Shown here in pieces: positions 55,385 to 64,000 of a DNA stretch of 64,000 bases (position 1 is its first letter; every line of letters starts with the position of its first letter). Below the pieces are notes generated by a model, which saw nothing but the letters and a program-made list of their open reading frames with translations, ran no database searches and had not been told where the DNA came from. The DNA comes from Chlorophyllum brunneum (lineage: Eukaryota; Basidiomycota; Agaricomycetes; Agaricales; Agaricaceae), in assembly GCA_963576785.1 (NCBI GenBank), contig OY756145.1:310001-374000 (forward strand), given 5' to 3'. Made by a program: the position numbers and the translations under genes.

Positions 55385-56553
55385 TACTGTCCACTTACCC
55401 ACCATGACTACTGAACACCTTGCCCTCCTAGATTCAGGAGCAGCTGGAAATTATATTGACCCATCTCTTGTAGAATAATGGAATCTACCAACCCATCCAC
55501 TTGACACACCTGTCACCATCCTTAATACTGATGGAACCACTAATGGACAAGGACAAGCCACCCATGATGCTGTCCTTAGACTTACCATAGACGGACAACA
55601 AATGATTCTGAAACCAAGAATCATTGGACTAGGAATATTACACCTAATCTTAGGAATGCCCTGGCTATCACAATTCAACCCAGAAGTTGATTGGTCAAGG
55701 AAGACTATGAAATGGAGAACCCCATTTATCGACAACCCCCAGCTCAACTGCCTTGTCACCTCAATGGATGATAGTACAAATGAAGCCAAACAAGTAAACC
55801 ACATCTACCTTGAACCTGCCGCATTCGAAGAAATAAACTTCAAAGCCAACGCCTCCCAGTTTATTGCCCAGCAATATAGAGAGAAAAGAGAGACCAACCC
55901 TCTGAAAATTGTACCAGCCGATTTTCATAACTACCTCAATATATTCAGTGAGCAAGCTGCTTCACGATACCCACCTACCCGACCATGGGATCACAAGATT
56001 GAGATGAAAGAATCTTTTGAACCAAAAGCTGGACCTGCCTACCAACTATCATCCCAAGAGACCAATGAACTCGATAAATTCATTGAGGAAAACCTAGCCA
56101 AAGGTTATATTCGACGATCAAAATCACCTATGGCCTCACATGAATTCATTGTATGGAGTGATCATGAGAACTTATCCCAATTCAAAGAACTCCAAACCCT
56201 TAATTGACGCCAAGCCTATTGGGCAGCCTATATGGAATGCTTCAAACCTCAGCTGAAGGTTAAGCATATACCCAGCTGAAAGAACGGCCCAGTCAATGCA
56301 TTATCATGATGATCTGACCACACTCCTGATGACAAAGACAACCAGGAAGTGACTGTATTCGACGGTACCATAGTGCACCTTCTCACTGAGGCTGATCTTG
56401 ACGAAGTATGTCAACATTATAATATGATCGACCCTGACCTTGACAAGACACCCAATGGTGATCTCCCACACAATGCCGACTGAGTCATCATTCCAAATGA
56501 CCCTGGATTGAAACACTGGATCACTGAACACACCCACGATGCCTTACCAAACC
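55385..56553 (+). pseudogene. pol of element C, 5' part with internal deletion
   Basis: Protease ALLDSGAAGNYID (DSG intact), a stop after PSLVE, LILGMPWLSQFNPEVDWS, then the RT N-terminus (PWDHKIEMKE, GYIRRSKSPMAS). There it jumps straight to the RNase H end (EFIVWSDHENLSQFKE), so the polymerase core with its catalytic YxDD is missing. TGA replaces Arg in LN-stop-RQA, PS-stop-KN, ALS-stop-stop-SDH and AD-stop-VI. Ends in the integrase zinc finger (HTHDALPNL). Confidence 0.85.
56549..56553. repeat. target-site duplication AAACC
   Basis: Immediately before the LTR at 56,554; partner at 45,859-45,863 on the other strand. Confidence 0.85.
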
Positions 56554-56847
56554 TGTTACGAACTATAGATAGACCGATCATTCCTATCTCGCGCCCGTTA
56601 CCTCGTGTACCTTCACACCTGTTTCACTCCTCGTTCCATCTCCTGTTTCATCTCTAAAGGCTATGCCTCCTATCTGACTCGTCTACTCGTCTCCCTTATT
56701 ATTAGCTGCCACTACTAGTATATAAAGTGTAGTAATACTTGATGTATTCCTTACACTTTACCAATCGTATCATCCCTTACTCTCTTCTCTACTTCCTTGT
56801 CTTTATCCAAAGACTTGCAACCTGAGTCCCAGACTAAGGTCATAACA
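56554..56847 (+). repeat. 5' LTR of element D (294 bp)
   Basis: TGTTACG...TAACA. TATATAAAG at 56,719-56,727 and the inferred RNA start at 56,753. About seven differences from the LTR at 45,864-46,157 by eye. Confidence 0.94.
56719..56764 (+). promoter_or_regulatory. LTR promoter and RNA 5' end of element D
   Basis: TATATAAAG at 56,719-56,727, followed about 30 bp later by ACACTTTACCAA (56,753-56,764), the segment complementary to the primer site. The RNA start is inferred from spacing, not observed. Confidence 0.65.
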
Positions 56848-56848
56848 T

Positions 56849-56860
56849 TTGGTAAAGTGT
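56849..56860 (+). promoter_or_regulatory. self-complementary primer-binding site of element D
   Basis: TTGGTAAAGTGT begins one base after the LTR and is the exact complement of ACACTTTACCAA at 56,753-56,764. The same pair exists in elements A and B. In the Tf1/sushi group the transcript's own 5' end folds back as primer instead of a tRNA. Confidence 0.78.
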
Positions 56861-56940
56861 CATTCGACTCACCTTGCAAGAGAGGTGCCACTATTCATAG
56901 CTAGGCTTGGAATAATAGCCTCTGACCAGGACGACAGTAT

Positions 56941-58185
56941 ATGAGCAACAGTAGCTCATGGAGAACACCGAGAAGACACAGAGCTCCGAGACCAACAGAC
57001 ATCCAGGGTTCACCTATAGCAACAGGATCTAAACGATCAACCGAATCAGAAATCCCTGAAGGCCTTAAATGGCAGAAATCCGAACACAGCATAGATGAAA
57101 GTACAGCTCTATTCAAAACCGAATTCGACATAGAAGTCACCGAGAACACATCCAATATAGATATCGCCAAGACCTACGAGAAAGAATCCGAACACGGTAC
57201 AGACGAGGAACTAGCCGCATCTGAAGAAGAAATTGACATAGAAGTCGCCGACGCCACAGCTGATAGAGAAATCACCGAGACCCACGCAAACGAACACAGC
57301 GAACCAGAAACAGAACCAGAAATGACAGAAGAAGTCAACATCCCAAAAAACCTAGCCCCGGAGCCAGGATATTTCAATGGGGATAGAACCAGATTCGGTG
57401 ATTGGTGGAGAGCCATATCCTTATGGCTGATGTTCAACAAGATAGAAGAAGAAGAACAGAAAATAGTAGCAATTTTGGCAAGAATGAAAGGGGGGCTAGC
57501 AGGCCCGTATGCCAACACGCAACTCCAAGCCATCCAGAACAAGAAAACGCCTGATTGGGATGACTTTACAAAGGAAATAGAAGCCACATTTTCCTTGGGA
57601 AATAGGAAAGCCATAGCAGAAGGAGAAATTGAGACGTTCAAACAAGGGAAGAAGAACACGGCAGATTTCTTAATCGAATTCGAGGCATTGAAAGCCCAAG
57701 CGGGGACAGACGACACCCACGCAATATTCCTCCTCAAACGCCACACCCGAGCAGATATCATCCAAACCATAGTAGGCTACCCAGCAACCTCCGTCCCAAC
57801 GACATACACCAAATGGAAAACTACAATCCTTGTAGTAGGACAAGGGTATGAAGTAACGGACATCACCCGAGGAGATGTCAGAACCACCACCGGAGTTACT
57901 TATGGAGGTAGAGAACAACCCATGGAGATAGGAAGACAAAAAGCAGACACCGATCAGAATGGGAAACCGAGGTGCTACAACTGCAACCTCTACGGGCATA
58001 TCACCAAATACTGCAGGAAGAAGACGAAAGTCACATACACCAAGATAACGTGTTACAATTGTGGTAAACAGGGCCACATCTCGAAGAACTGCCGGGCACC
58101 CAAGAAAGTGCATATCAGAGAGATCAACGAGGAAGATGAACAAGAAATGGAGGAGAAAGAGGATTTTGTCGAAGGCTCCGAGTAG
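56941..58185 (+). CDS. gag polyprotein of element D (intact)
   Basis: 414 residues from ATG 56,941 (MSNSSSWRTPRRHRAPRPTD) to TAG 58,183-58,185. An acidic N-terminal region is followed by the Ty3 gag core (GYFNGDRTRFGDWWRAISLW, ILARMKGGLAGPYANTQLQA, FSLGNRKAIAEGEIETF). Two CCHC zinc knuckles close it (CYNCNLYGHITKYC, CYNCGKQGHISKNC). It should assemble particles and bind the element RNA. The only gag in the window without a lesion. Element A has a GAG codon where B and D have the TAG stop, so the stop may not be ancestral. Confidence 0.9.
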   Translation: MSNSSSWRTPRRHRAPRPTDIQGSPIATGSKRSTESEIPEGLKWQKSEHSIDESTALFKTEFDIEVTENTSNIDIAKTYEKESEHGTDEELAASEEEIDIEVADATADREITETHANEHSEPETEPEMTEEVNIPKNLAPEPGYFNGDRTRFGDWWRAISLWLMFNKIEEEEQKIVAILARMKGGLAGPYANTQLQAIQNKKTPDWDDFTKEIEATFSLGNRKAIAEGEIETFKQGKKNTADFLIEFEALKAQAGTDDTHAIFLLKRHTRADIIQTIVGYPATSVPTTYTKWKTTILVVGQGYEVTDITRGDVRTTTGVTYGGREQPMEIGRQKADTDQNGKPRCYNCNLYGHITKYCRKKTKVTYTKITCYNCGKQGHISKNCRAPKKVHIREINEEDEQEMEEKEDFVEGSE

Positions 58186-58229
58186 GCGCAAACCTGCAAG
58201 CCAATAAATCTAGAGTTTCTGTTTTAGCC

Positions 58230-60856
58230 CACAATAGACGATACGTGATCCCCCAGAAACGAAACTCCACGTGCGAACTTCTCCTCAACTCAACAATCGA
58301 GACAAGAAAAGGACGCAGACAAATCACAACCCTTGTAGACTCCAGATGCATCCACACGTGCATAGCACAACGAACGGTAGACGAAGAACAGATTCCGACT
58401 AAACCCCTAGAAACCCCGATCAGTGTAATCAACGCCGACGGAACAGAAAACAAAAAAGGAGAAATAATGGACAAAGCACAACTGGTATTAAACAACGGTA
58501 ACCATACAGAACAAATTGACACTCTAGTAACACAATTGGAAAGTGCGGACTTATATCTCGGACACGACTGGCTGGTCAAGCATAACCCGGAGATTGATTG
58601 GAACAATCATGTCATACGATTCACCAGATGCCCAGATGATTGCAAAATGTCACATAGCGACATACGGTTCAACGAGAGGATACGGACAATCAGCGAACAC
58701 ATTGAAGAGAAAAAGGCAGACCGGACGAATGATGAAGACCTACCACCATACCTCCGATGATACACCCACCTATTCAACAAGAAAAACTTCGATAAACTAC
58801 CCGAGCACATGGTATGGGACCACGAGATAAACCTGTCTGAAGATGCACCCCTGGTACTACAGTCCAAGGTCTACTCAATGACAATAACAGAGAAACAGGA
58901 ACTACAGAAGTTCCTTGACGAGAACCTTGCCTCAGGATGAATCAGACCATCACAATCCCCCTACGCCACCCCATGTTTCTTTATACCAAAAAAGGACAGA
59001 ACAAAATGCCTGGTACAGGATTACAAAAAGCTGAATGAACACACTATCAAGGATAAGACGCCACTGCCACTCATAGGCAAAGTCCTAGACCGGCTAAAGG
59101 ATGCGAAGGTGTTCAACAAGCTCGATATCATTTGGGGATATAACAACGTCAGGATCAGAGAAGGGGATGAATGGAAGGCAGCGTTTGTAACAAACAGCGG
59201 ATTATTTGAACCTATAGTCATGTTCTTTGGAATGAGCAATTCACCAGTGACCTTTCAAAGGATGATGAACACGGTATTTCGGGAAATGTTACACGAGGGA
59301 ACACTGGTCAACTACATGGATGATTTTGTCATTCCAGGAACTACACAGAAAGAACTCGAGGAAAGAACAACGCAGTTCTTAGATATTGCAGCCAAGTACC
59401 AACTTTACTTCAAGCGATCAAAATGTGTGTTTGACGCGAAAGAAATACCCATACTAGGCTTTGTAGTTGGACAAGGCAGCGTTAAAATGGAGGAGGAGAA
59501 GGTGAAAGCAGTAAGAGAATGGCCAACACCCAAATCCATGAAAGACGTCGAGAAATTCCTGGGTTTTGCAAACTTCTACCAACAATTCATACAAGACTTC
59601 AGTAACATAGCAACACCCCTACACGAGCTGAAGAAGAAAGATGCGCAATGGTCATGGTCAGAACGACAACAACAGGCGTTTGAAAAGATCAAGGAAAAGA
59701 TCACGAGTGAGCCAGTGCTAGCAATGCCTCAAGACAAAGGACAATACAGGGTAGAAGTGGATGCATCAGGATATGGGGTAGGAGTGGTACTATCGCAAAA
59801 CCAGAATGACCAGTGGCATCCAATCGCCTTTCACTCGAGAACAATGACACCGGCAGAACGAAACTATCAAATCTACGACAAAGAACTACTAGCAATCCGA
59901 GAAGCGACCAAAATGTGGAGACAATACCTACTTGATGCCGACAAACCATTCGAGATATGGACGGACCACAAGAACTTAGAATACTTCAGAAAACTGCAAC
60001 AACTCACAGGATGACAGGCAAGATGGCAACTGGAATTACAGGAATATCGCTACACACTAAAACACATACCTGGGAAAATGAACACGAAAGCAGACGTGCT
60101 ATCAAGACTAGCAAAAACGGACACAACCAGAGACAACACAGATATCATGCTATTACCCGACCACCTATTCGATAATACTATCACCGAGATCAGACAAATT
60201 TTGGAAATATCGGGAGAAGAAGACCTGAAACACCGATTACAAAAGGAGCAAAGAAGAGAAACACAGTGGCTGAGAGAAAAGGAGAAACGACCAGAGGAGA
60301 TATGGGAAACTGATGGTTTACCTATGTTTGAAGGAAGAATATATGTACCACCAAACGCCAAGTTATGCCAGGAAATACTCCAACAACACCACGACAAAAC
60401 AGACGTAGGACACCTGGGACAGCACAGAATGATTGAACTCCTCAAAAGAACATATTGGTGGCCACAAATGTACAATGATGTTAAACGATACATCAAGGGA
60501 TGTGACACATGTCAGTGAAACAAGATACTCCGGACACGACCTACCACACATCTCCATCCACTACCAATACCCACCAGACCATGGGAAGAAATATCAATCG
60601 ACATGATAGGACCACTGCCAGAATCAGACGGATATGACGTAATACTTGTCATTGTTGATCATTTCAGCAAAATAATCAGACTACATGTAGTTAACACCAC
60701 CCTATCATCCAAAGAGTTAGGAGATATTTATCGTGACAATATATGGAGACAACATGGGATACCCCGCAGGATCATCAGTGACAGAGGTCCACAATTTGCA
60801 TCAAAATTCATGGCAGAACTTTGCAGAGCAACTGGCACCCAACGTAACCTATCCAC
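58230..60856 (+). pseudogene. pol of element D, interrupted and truncated
   Basis: The protease site is DSR instead of DSG (VDSRCIHT). RT has the YMDD box in NYMDDFVIP. RNase H and the integrase zinc finger (VGHLGQHRMIEL, CDTCQ) are present, as are the first two DDE aspartates (IVDHFSKI, ISDRGPQFAS). The copy ends at 60,856 before the catalytic Glu. TGA codons at Arg sites are shared with element B inside the identical tract. At 58,260-58,262 this copy still has CGA where B has TGA. Confidence 0.9.
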
Positions 60857-60938
60857 ATCCCTTCTTTTACTTGTACCACCACCATCGATTTACTAAAGTC
60901 AATCTTACGGTACTAGTCTACAGTACAGAGGATATACA

Positions 60939-63131
60939 ATGCCTGCGTTACATTCAAATCTCTCTCCTAGAGAGCCCACGCCCGACGGCGATGGGGAAGT
61001 CTTCGGCAACACAACACGTGTCCCACCTTCGTCCATCTTTGTGGCCCCTCCGGCTCTGCCACCCCCTAGCATCCTGTTCCCTAGGACGCCTGTTACGACT
61101 GGGCCGTTCATACCCGTGAACCAGGCCTACAGCAACACTATCCCTCTGTCAGTCCAAAGTAGTAGGCCAACTACACCTACCTCGGTCTCTTCAAACCCTC
61201 TCCACGGAGAAGGAGAGCGAACGATCCACCGTGTCTCCAAAAGGACGAGAGTCAGCAGAGACGAGTACTACTCTGGAGAAAGCTGGGCTGAGCAGGTCGA
61301 AGAAGAGCTCACCCCCAAAACGAAGGTCCAAGTCGAAGAAGACGAGGACGAATCCAACAAGGATCAAAGAGAAGGTCCTGAAGAATTCTATGAAGATGCT
61401 GTTAAAGAGGTCGGCAAGATCTCAGAGTGGGTGAAAGCCTGCAGTACCTTCAACATGAGTGGCGACGAAGGATTGGCGTTTGGCCAGGCGTTCGCGGAGC
61501 TGACGGAGACCTTGAGTAAGAGGGGATGGCTTAAGATAATGGTTGACGGTGAGAAGAACAATTTCCAAGACTGGTTGGGGAAAAATTTTGGTAAGTTCGC
61601 CGTTCACGCTGAGGGTTCCCCTCTGCTAGATGTTGCACGCCCCCCCCGCATGGCCTCCAAAGACACCACGCGCAAACCTGACGACGTCCATATGGAGGTT
61701 ATCGAACACATTGTCACTCCAGGCATCTCCGTGGGCAATGATGTCACTCATTCGGGTATCTCCGATGATGACGTTCAGATGATCTCCGAGGTGGAGTTCA
61801 AGACCGTCACTCACGGGAAGAAGAAGCGGGCTAGGAAACCGAGATCCCTGGCCCCGAAAACTACGGCTCCAAAGACCCAAAACCCCGGGCCAAAGAAGAT
61901 GACTCCCGTGGCGCCCACCACAACTGCCCCCGCTCCTGTACCCAACGGTAAGGGAACCAACCCCCAGGAAGGAGCGAAATCTTTCTACGCTTCGATGGCA
62001 GCCAAGAAGACCCCTTCTAAAGCTGCCCCCACCTCCAACGCTAGAGATCCTCTCAAACTCTTAGAGTTTGCGAGTAAATTCCCCGAGCTTTCCAATGAGA
62101 AAGTGGTGGCAATGTACGACGCCGCTTACTCCCCCTCCGCCCCCCCCGTGAATAAGAAACCCGCCAACAAAGCTGGAACGATTCGCTCCACACTCAATGG
62201 TCCCTCGAGAAAATAAGTGATCATTCCCCTCCTTACTGGTCCCGCCGTCACTAACTTCGGGGCCATCATCGACTCTCTCAACGCGTGCCTAATCACAGAG
62301 AAGTCCAAGACGAGGGTTATTGCCGCCTCACAGGGTAAGCTGGGCCTTATGGTCCACACCTCGGAGGTTTTAACCCCCGCTGAGCTAGACGTAGTCAAAG
62401 CGTGGCTCAAGGAGAAATTCGGAGGAATCACGATGGGTGATGCGTCCCTCCCAAGATCCAAGTCGTTCGTGAAAGTCACGGACGTGAATTACATCACCCC
62501 CCGAGGACAAATCCTCACTGAGGCCAATGTGGTCTCCAGCGTCCGGAATTCGATCCACTCCGACGCTATCCAATTTGCGTTGCAACCCCATGTTCGATGC
62601 AACTCAAAACACTCGGACACCTGTACGGTGTGGTTCGAGATCTGGGACTCTAAGGCAGGGTCCAACCTGGCAAAGATCAAGGACAAGTTTCTCAATATTT
62701 ACAGAGGGCTCTTCTGCATCAGGAAGGCGACCGTGAACCCGGGAGTGCCATTCTGCAGCAAATGCTGTCGATGGGGACACCCCCTAACTCGCTGCCGAGC
62801 GAGGCTTTTTACGTGTGCGCACTGTAAAGGGCCACACTCCACTGTCAACCACCGGTCATTCACCCACTGTTGCAAGGGCAATGATAAGGCCACCCTGCCT
62901 ATTGTAGCTACCCCCCTTGGAGAACCATGCCCCCACAAGGCGACGTGCTCCAATTGTGGCAAGGACCACCTAGCCACCGACCGAAAATGCCAATTCTGGA
63001 GAAAGCGCTTTGACCACGATTGGCACGCAAACAAGGTGCTCGAATTACGAGCAAACAAAGGAGTCCTGCCACCCGCCGCCTCCTCTCCACCCTGGGCTAG
63101 CCGAAGCCAGACTACCCCCCTCAATGAATAA
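60939..63131 (+). pseudogene. LINE ORF1 (CCHC zinc-knuckle protein) with one internal stop
   Basis: One frame of 730 codons from ATG 60,939 to TAA 63,129-63,131, broken only by TAA at 62,214-62,216 after NGPSRK, where a Gln codon (CAA) is likely ancestral. The N-terminal half is Pro/Ser-rich and low in complexity (PPALPPPSILFPRTP; KKKRARKPRSLAPK). The C-terminal half contains the RNA-binding region and three Cys/His knuckles (CSKCCRWGHPLTRC, CAHCKGPHSTVNH, CSNCGKDHLATDRKC). ORF1 proteins coat the LINE RNA. Confidence 0.88.
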
Positions 63132-64000
63132 CATCCCCGACGAACAAGTCAGGCCTCCTCGTTTACTACTGAATGAGTTGAAGGTCTGCTCTCATAACGT
63201 AAGAAGATCGTATGAAGTGATGGAGACAGTCCTTGCGTGTAGAGGTGACGTCGACCTCCTCCTCATACAAGAACCCCCTTGGAGATATCTCCGAGACATC
63301 CCCTCACCCGTCTCTAATGACGGAGTGCCCCTTGTTGGAGGCCCAGTCCACCCGGACTAGACTCTCCTCTCTTACCCATTCATCACTGATGAAGTCCTAC
63401 AAGTGGGACGCCGACAATACCCTCAACATACGGTCAACATAGAACACCGTACCACCCTGCAAGTCCTCGCCTTTGCTCATAAGAGGCTGAAACGACTCCG
63501 ACCCTCCATCCGAAGAGACATAATTGAACATCGAGACCTCCTGTGTATATCATTATATGTGGGAGGAGAAGAACTACTGCTTTTGAACGTATATAACGAC
63601 AGCCGTAACACAGCGCTCCACTTCCTCGAGGAGCGACTCTTCGACCTCCTGCCCTTTCTTTTTATGGGAGGAGACATCAACATCAGATCGGAGCTCTGGG
63701 ACCCTTCAACAGATCACCATCCGGCGAGTGCAGACCGACTCCTTATGATCACTGAAGCCCTCAATCTTGTGAGGACTACTCCATTTGAGGCCAAGCCGAC
63801 ATGCTATGCCTCGGACCCCAATTTACCAGACACAGTCATAGACCTGATCTTTGCCTTGGGAATGCTTCTACACATTCCCTCCCATGCTATCCAGGATGGC
63901 GATCAGTACAACTCAGACCACGCCCCCCTACTAATCAGGTTGCCTATTCCGCAAATAGATGTTGTCGTCGAAAGATTGACCATCCCCAAAGAGTCGGATG
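63124..64000 (+). pseudogene. LINE ORF2, endonuclease domain (partial, one stop)
   Basis: Starts at ATG 63,124, overlapping the ORF1 stop by eight bases (ATGAATAA), a layout typical of coupled reinitiation. The endonuclease/exonuclease/phosphatase fold is visible: LKVCSHNVRRS, DLLLIQEPPWRY (catalytic Glu), LLLLNVYNDS, LFMGGDINIRSELWD and YNSDHAPLL (catalytic Asp/His). A TAG at 63,358-63,360 after GGPVHPD stands where Trp is expected (TGG). The frame is otherwise open to the window end. Confidence 0.85.

Larger units (their letters stand above)
52312..56553 (+). mobile_element. Ty3/gypsy element C, 5' half
   Basis: Contains a truncated 5' LTR (about 52,365-52,620), primer site (52,623-52,634), gag, protease, a fragment of RT, the end of RNase H and the start of the integrase zinc finger, stopping at AAACC (56,549-56,553). 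A short piece at 52,315-52,357 is not LTR but matches the LINE 5' end. The core of RT is deleted. Confidence 0.86.
48010..60856. repeat. large inverted repeat, 4.3-kb arms with 4.24-kb spacer
   Basis: Arms 48,010-52,311 and 56,554-60,856 are Ty3 copies B and D in opposite orientation. The middle 2.05 kb of the arms seems identical; the outer 2.1 kb (LTR plus gag) and the last 100 bp are several percent different. Confidence 0.92.
56554..60856 (+). mobile_element. Ty3/gypsy element D (5' LTR to integrase, truncated)
   Basis: Inverted copy of 48,010-52,311: 5' LTR, primer site, intact gag, protease, RT, RNase H and integrase up to the stretch before the catalytic Glu. It ends abruptly at 60,856, where LINE sequence starts. 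From about 58,698 to about 60,750 it appears identical to element B; on both sides it is clearly diverged. Confidence 0.92.
60857..64000 (+). mobile_element. LINE (non-LTR retrotransposon), 5' part
   Basis: Short 5' leader, ORF1 with zinc knuckles, and ORF2 with an apurinic-type endonuclease domain that runs out of the window. It abuts the broken integrase of element D at 60,857. Reverse transcriptase and 3' end lie beyond the window. Confidence 0.9.

Noticed and set aside
47199..60856. TGA decoded as arginine or another residue in the retrotransposons
   Set aside because: The host genes here use TGA as a normal terminator (for example anoctamin, CWC27, the 7TM gene). One codon is CGA in element D and TGA in element B, so mutation explains the pattern.
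48010..60856. Inverted arms as a pure assembly duplication
   Set aside because: The arms differ by several percent at both ends, and the target duplications and reading frames fit a real inversion. Long reads would still be needed to exclude a misjoin.

Overview
The window is fungal nuclear DNA. Genes are split by many 45-70 bp introns with GT..AG ends, and the gene set points to an Agaricomycete (mushroom-forming basidiomycete) or close relative: anoctamin, CWC27, a GH76-like protein, Crinkler-header/kinase proteins, chromodomain Ty3 elements and a CCHC LINE. The species cannot be named from the sequence.

Region 1 (1-21.1 kb) is an ordinary gene-rich arm. In order it holds: the 3' end of an EngB/GTPBP8-type GTPase (+); a pirin (-); a decayed FAD-linked oxidase (+); a 13-exon DHA1-type MFS transporter (+); an anoctamin/TMEM16 (+); a GH76-like secreted hydrolase (+); a fungal rhodopsin-like 7TM protein (+); an isocitrate lyase/PEP-mutase family enzyme (-); the spliceosomal cyclophilin CWC27 (+); and an intronless phosphatidylserine-decarboxylase-like enzyme (-). 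I see no shared pathway among them.

Region 2 (22.3-33.3 kb) is a transposon-rich block. One Ty3/gypsy chromodomain element is split into two oppositely oriented pieces, yet its two outer ends still carry the same 5-bp target duplication, AAAGT. A 315-bp A-tailed retroposon with 15-bp target duplications lies nearby.

Region 3 (33.5-38.7 kb) holds two related genes that join Crinkler-type ubiquitin-like header modules to a kinase-like C-terminal domain. The first has five tandem header exons, all flanked by phase-1 introns, partly created by a 722-bp tandem duplication.

Region 4 (39.5-64 kb) is a nested transposon pile. A Copia gag remnant was entered by a Ty3 element (C), which was entered by a second Ty3 element; another related Ty3 copy and a LINE lie alongside. 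Two inverted Ty3 copies (48,010-52,311 and 56,554-60,856) flank 4.2 kb. Target duplications, LTR pairing and a roughly 2-kb identical tract show that they recombined and inverted about 8.5 kb. Both Ty3 lineages carry a primer-binding site complementary to the predicted 5' end of their own transcript (Tf1-like self-priming), and both carry an uncharacterised ORF after the chromodomain integrase. Most stop codons in these elements are TGA at conserved arginines, as expected from CpG deamination.

No CRISPR array, rRNA or convincing tRNA was seen. Percent identities are by-eye counts.
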